Source: PGYR01 sp034670025 (GTDB lineage: Bacteria > Bacteroidota > Ignavibacteria > Kapaibacteriales > UBA2268). Taken from it: a stretch of DNA of 64,000 nucleotides. The notes under the pieces are model-generated. The model saw only the letters and a program-made list of their open reading frames with translations. It made no database searches and had not been told where the DNA came from. Below are positions 61,050-64,000 of this stretch, one piece after another. Each line of letters begins with the position of its first letter. Position 1 is the stretch's first letter. Both the position numbers and the translations under genes were made by a program. The stretch is from positions 1 to 64,000 of the forward strand of contig JAXMOE010000002.1 in NCBI GenBank assembly GCA_034670025.1, given 5' to 3'.

Positions 61050-61427
61050 ATGGAAGTTACAGCCAAAAAAAATGAAAAGATTGGCGAATTAGTATTCGCA
61101 GATATTTACCCTCACTATTGGAATAGATTGGAAAAACAAGGCAGAACTAAGAAAGAATTCCATCAAGTGTTAGAATGGTTTACTGGCTTCAATGAAGATG
61201 AATTACAATCATTAATCGACGAAAAAGTTACTTTTAAAACATTCTTCGAAAGAGCGAACATCCATCCAAATTCGGATATGATAAAAGGAGTCGTCTGTGG
61301 ATACCGAATTGAAGAAATAGCAGATGAGTTCGAGTTATATAGACAATGCCGACAGATGGAAAAGCTGATAGACGAGCTGGCAAAGGGGCGCAAGATGGAG
61401 AAAATTTTGAGGGAAGAGAAGAAGTAG
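61050..61427 (+). CDS. DUF2200-like cytosolic protein
   Basis: 125 residues. Contains VFADIYPHYWNRLEKQGRTKKEFHQVLEWFTGFNEDELQSLI ... FERANIHPNSDMIKGVVCGYRIEEIAD, the layout of the DUF2200 family (FADVYPLYVxKxExKGRTxxEVxxVIxWLTGY). Family function is unknown. ATG 61050 follows an A-rich leader. Confidence 0.8.
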   Translation: MEVTAKKNEKIGELVFADIYPHYWNRLEKQGRTKKEFHQVLEWFTGFNEDELQSLIDEKVTFKTFFERANIHPNSDMIKGVVCGYRIEEIADEFELYRQCRQMEKLIDELAKGRKMEKILREEKK

Positions 61428-61469
61428 GTGGTTTGCACAAAAGCAAAAAAAGGTTAGAGTATTCACTGA

Positions 61470-61649
61470 ACATTACTTCTTGATAATTACGAAGATAGCG
61501 TAGTAACCCACGAGAGTATATCACACTCAAACCCAGGCAAGTGGGGCAAAAAAGTAAACAGAAGATTCGGGTTCATAGGCGACACCCTCACTTTAGAGCC
61601 ACTTGAAGACAAAACAGCCAGATTGCGATTGAAGTGGGTAAGTGGTTAG
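61470..61649 (+). pseudogene. Lipocalin-like gene remnant
   Basis: Open frame of 59 codons with a stop (TGA) directly before it and no start codon. Reads TLLLDNYEDSVVTHESISHSNPGKWGKK then RFGFIGDTLTLEPLE and ARLRLKWVSG, resembling the C-terminal half of lipocalin-like domain proteins (THHVxxSxFPxWxG...RxFxxxGDxLTLxxP...RLxWER). Upstream half is missing. Follows DUF2200 by 42 bp. Confidence 0.55.
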
Positions 61650-61709
61650 TTATAATCTAATTTTCTCAGGCTCAAGAATAAACCTAAAAATTTACTTGTC
61701 ACTACAATT

Positions 61710-62054
61710 TTACTGTTCTTGGGAAATCGTTTTCGCATAAATTTCCCCCCAACTCGAAATACTTTCAATTACAGGCTTTAGGCTTTTGCCTATTTTGCTT
61801 AAAGAATATTCAACTTTGGGTGGTACAGTTGCGTATGCTTTTCTATTCACTACTTTTTTTTCCTCTAAATGTTTTAGTTCTTTCACTAGCATTCTAGTTG
61901 AAATATCAGGTATCGAACGTTCTAATTCTTTAAAACGTAATGTGACTTTGTCCATTAAAACAAATAATATCGCAAATTTCCATTTACCTTCTAAAGTATT
62001 CATTGCTAAGTGAAAAGGACAGTTCAAATATTCTTCTAAAGTTTTTTCTTTCAT
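61710..62054 (-). CDS. HxlR-family transcriptional regulator
   Basis: 114 residues. Winged helix with the family's start CPFHLAMNTLEGKWKFAILFVLMDKVTLRFKELERSIPDISTRMLVKELKHLEEKKVVNRKAYATVPPKVEYSLSKIGKSLKPVIESISSWGE, and the Cys at residue 12. Family role: sensing electrophiles/stress. It is divergent from the SnoaL-like lipoprotein gene at 62174, which it probably controls. Confidence 0.92.
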   Translation of the reverse strand: MKEKTLEEYLNCPFHLAMNTLEGKWKFAILFVLMDKVTLRFKELERSIPDISTRMLVKELKHLEEKKVVNRKAYATVPPKVEYSLSKIGKSLKPVIESISSWGEIYAKTISQEQ

Positions 62055-62173
62055 AACTCATTGATTTTTCACAATACTTACATTTATGTTATTACTTCCC
62101 ATACATGTAACTACTTTCATTAGTAAACTTTTGTTTTTAGATTTGTATTATTATTTAACAAAAATTAACAAAA

Positions 62174-62698
62174 ATGACAATTAAAAATAAATTTATATCA
62201 ATTTTACTACTAATAGTATTATCATCAATATTTATTAGTTGCAATGAAAATACAGAAAATAAAAAATCAAATATTATTAACAATAAAACAACAGACAAAA
62301 TGGAATCAAACAAAAACAAAGAGTTAGTTAAAGAGTTTATTGAAGCTATGAAAAATTCCAATGTAGATAAGCTCAAGACAATGATCACGGAAGATTTTAG
62401 TTGGTGGATAATTGGAAAACCAGAATATTTGGCGACTGCTGGAGAACACGATTCCGAATATTTTCTTAGTTTTTTTAAAGGGGCTGAATTGTTTCCCGAA
62501 GGAGCAGATTTTAAAACTACTTCGATGATTTCTGAAGGAAATAGTGTGGCTGCAGAAGCTGAGTTCAGGGCCAAAACAGCTATGGGAACTGATTATGAAA
62601 ACTACTATCACTTTCTATTTATCATAGAAGGCGGAAAAGTAAAAAGAATGAAAGAATATATGGATACATATCATGCAAAGGTAACATTTGGTTTATAG
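62174..62698 (+). CDS. SnoaL-like lipoprotein
   Basis: 174 residues. Signal peptide with lipobox SIFISC (Cys 24). Mature domain begins KELVKEFIEAMKNSNVDKLKTMITEDFSWWIIGKP and ends FLFIIEGGKVKRMKEYMDTYHAKVTFGL, the cone-shaped SnoaL/NTF2-like fold. Family members are ketosteroid isomerase-like enzymes or binding proteins. No assigned substrate. It shares a 120-bp divergent promoter region with the HxlR gene. Confidence 0.8.
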   Translation: MTIKNKFISILLLIVLSSIFISCNENTENKKSNIINNKTTDKMESNKNKELVKEFIEAMKNSNVDKLKTMITEDFSWWIIGKPEYLATAGEHDSEYFLSFFKGAELFPEGADFKTTSMISEGNSVAAEAEFRAKTAMGTDYENYYHFLFIIEGGKVKRMKEYMDTYHAKVTFGL

Positions 62699-62841
62699 TT
62701 TAAATACTGGTATTCTAGTAATAGTATTAAAAATAAGAGAATAGACAGACAGAAATTTCGATTTGATTCTCGGTTGCTGAATTAGGGGTGATGTATTGAG
62801 TTTCATTTGTGAGAATGTTTAGATTTTCTTAATTTGAATAT

Positions 62842-63780
62842 ATGAAAGCTTACTTCCCATATCAACCAAATATAAAGATAGTTTTAGCAGTAATAATATT
62901 TTTATTAATCACAGTTAGCCAAAACACATTAGCTCTACCAATTTCACCACAACCATTACGAAAATTAGTGATGGAATCAGAATATATTGTCTATGCTGAT
63001 GTAATTGATATTATTACTGAAAAATCAACTACTCACAAGGATATTTCTTTTGCCGTCTTAGTTATAAAAGATAAACTCCAAGGAACAATTAATAATGATA
63101 CTATAAAAGTTTATTTTTCAACAGATATAATTTGCCCCGAACCAGCAAAATATAGTAAAGGAGAAACTGTACTTGCTTTCTTAAATAGAAACTATACAGG
63201 ATATTACACTCATGCTCGGTCGTATGGCTCTAAACCGATGGGCTCATCAGCTTTCTTAGTTTATAAGTTGAGAATACATGAAATGCAAAGTATTATGGAG
63301 TTAGAAAATGAAGAAGAAAAGAAAAAGCAAACAATAGATTGGTTAGTAAAATGTGCATTGAACCCAGTTACCAGATTTGAAGGAATACTTGAACTTAATA
63401 GTATTAGGGATACTCAACCATATCCAAACAGATTTAAACAAACACAAGAAAGGAAGTATGAATTAGATTATACTCAAAAGGAAAAGTTAAGAGAAGCATT
63501 TTTTTCAATTTGTGAATTAACTCGTATTGATATGCCATTAATTAATTTAATTGAAGGTCCCAATGATACTGAAATTATTGATTTTCTTATTGAAAGAATT
63601 ATTGAAAAAGATATAGAAAATGCTTGGCAAGAATTATTCATTTATGATGAAATTGCAAAACTTACTGAAAGAGACGACTTAAAAGAAATTGTAGAACAGA
63701 TAAATTCTCTTTATTATAGTGATGAATATACAGAAGAGAAAGCAAGAAAACTTCTTAAAGAATTTAAAGAAAAACTGTAA
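62842..63780 (+). CDS. Exported protein, unknown function
   Basis: 312 residues. N-terminal hydrophobic segment (IKIVLAVIIFLLITVSQNTLA) acts as signal peptide. Mature part starts SPQPLRKLVMESEYIVYADVIDI and has a beta-rich first half with FSTDIICPEPAKYSKGETVLAFLNRN; the second half is helical (ENEEEKKKQTIDWLVKCALNPVTRFEGI...). No specific family recognised. Confidence 0.65.
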   Translation: MKAYFPYQPNIKIVLAVIIFLLITVSQNTLALPISPQPLRKLVMESEYIVYADVIDIITEKSTTHKDISFAVLVIKDKLQGTINNDTIKVYFSTDIICPEPAKYSKGETVLAFLNRNYTGYYTHARSYGSKPMGSSAFLVYKLRIHEMQSIMELENEEEKKKQTIDWLVKCALNPVTRFEGILELNSIRDTQPYPNRFKQTQERKYELDYTQKEKLREAFFSICELTRIDMPLINLIEGPNDTEIIDFLIERIIEKDIENAWQELFIYDEIAKLTERDDLKEIVEQINSLYYSDEYTEEKARKLLKEFKEKL

Positions 63781-64000
63781 ATATTATATCAATAGATATA
63801 GCCCACATCATTTCGACAGGCTCAATGACCGCAGAATAAAAAGCTTTTAGAATCAAAGAATAATTGTCACACCCACTTATCCACAAAATGTTTATAACAT
63901 AATATACAATTTGTTATATCTATTTCTTTTGATTATTATCGCTATGTAGTATTTTTGTATAATATTTAAAAACAAATCCCCAGATAAGGTTTAAACTCAT
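63781..64000. other. Non-coding tail of the window
   Basis: No gene. 63808-63830 reads CATTTCGACAGGCTCAATGA, a phrase that recurs as a dispersed repeat in related genomes (from memory). The rest is A/T-rich. Confidence 0.3.

Noticed and set aside
1..64000. CRISPR array, tRNA, rRNA, reverse transcriptase (retron/DGR)
   Set aside because: No regularly spaced repeats, no cloverleaf-like sequence and no YxDD-type polymerase motif were seen by eye; a tRNAscan or HMM search was not possible.

Overview
The window is AT-rich bacterial DNA that looks like a member of the Bacteroidota/Ignavibacteria/Kapabacteria (FCB) assemblage. The main reasons are secreted proteins with C-terminal type IX secretion (T9SS) sorting domains, lipoproteins with short lipoboxes, two ECF sigma operons with fused anti-sigma/beta-barrel partners, and one end of a protein with the WxFGxxAG-type N-terminal domain common in gliding bacteria. 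No tRNA, rRNA or CRISPR array was seen.

Left host part (1-18.5 kb). It begins with a secreted protein cut by the window edge, two small helix-turn-helix-like genes, and a leftward ECF sigma operon (5837 down to about 1349). An IS256-family element (6090-7511) follows. Then comes an accessory stretch (7.5-13.6 kb): each unit carries a near-identical leader of about 70-120 bp (7832, 10121, 11399) and a GTTGT/ACAAC-type boundary, and the stretch ends in a long attC-like nested hairpin (13467-13595). Its cargo is a toroid-like protein, a membrane protein, an extra RsgA-type GTPase and a frameshifted OLD-family nuclease. A second, rightward ECF sigma operon of the same design follows (14072-17676) and ends in an M28 peptidase with a T9SS tail.

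Prophage (about 18537-52768, 34 kb). A transposable, Mu-like phage has split a secreted metalloprotease gene: propeptide on the left (17835-18536), catalytic part and T9SS tail on the right (52770-55547). The two halves rejoin in frame once the phage is removed. The phage has 22-bp terminal inverted repeats and internal TTCCCACWTTA-type repeats at both ends, a MuA-like transposase and a Gam-like protein. I see no MuB, but there is a full DnaB-type helicase. It also carries a zinc-ribbon protein like Ogr/Delta, two tandem ParB-like proteins, a Mu-type portal and packaging block, a siphovirus-type tail with a long tape measure, and a lysis cassette. Early genes run leftward from a divergent repressor pair at 51.3-52.4 kb. 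The terminase-portal block (33812-38633) runs rightward, and the capsid, lysis and tail genes run leftward from a shared divergent region at 33.7 kb. An adenine methyltransferase and a ParB-like protein sit as an inserted pair at 38635-41086. The tail chaperone appears to use a programmed +1 (or -2) frameshift at 27200.

Right host part (55.6-64 kb). It holds a lipoprotein, a repeat-rich intergenic stretch, a 1349-residue secreted VWA/beta-propeller/ASH protein with a T9SS tail, a DUF2200-like gene, a lipocalin-like gene remnant, an HxlR regulator divergent from a SnoaL-like lipoprotein, and an exported protein of unknown function.
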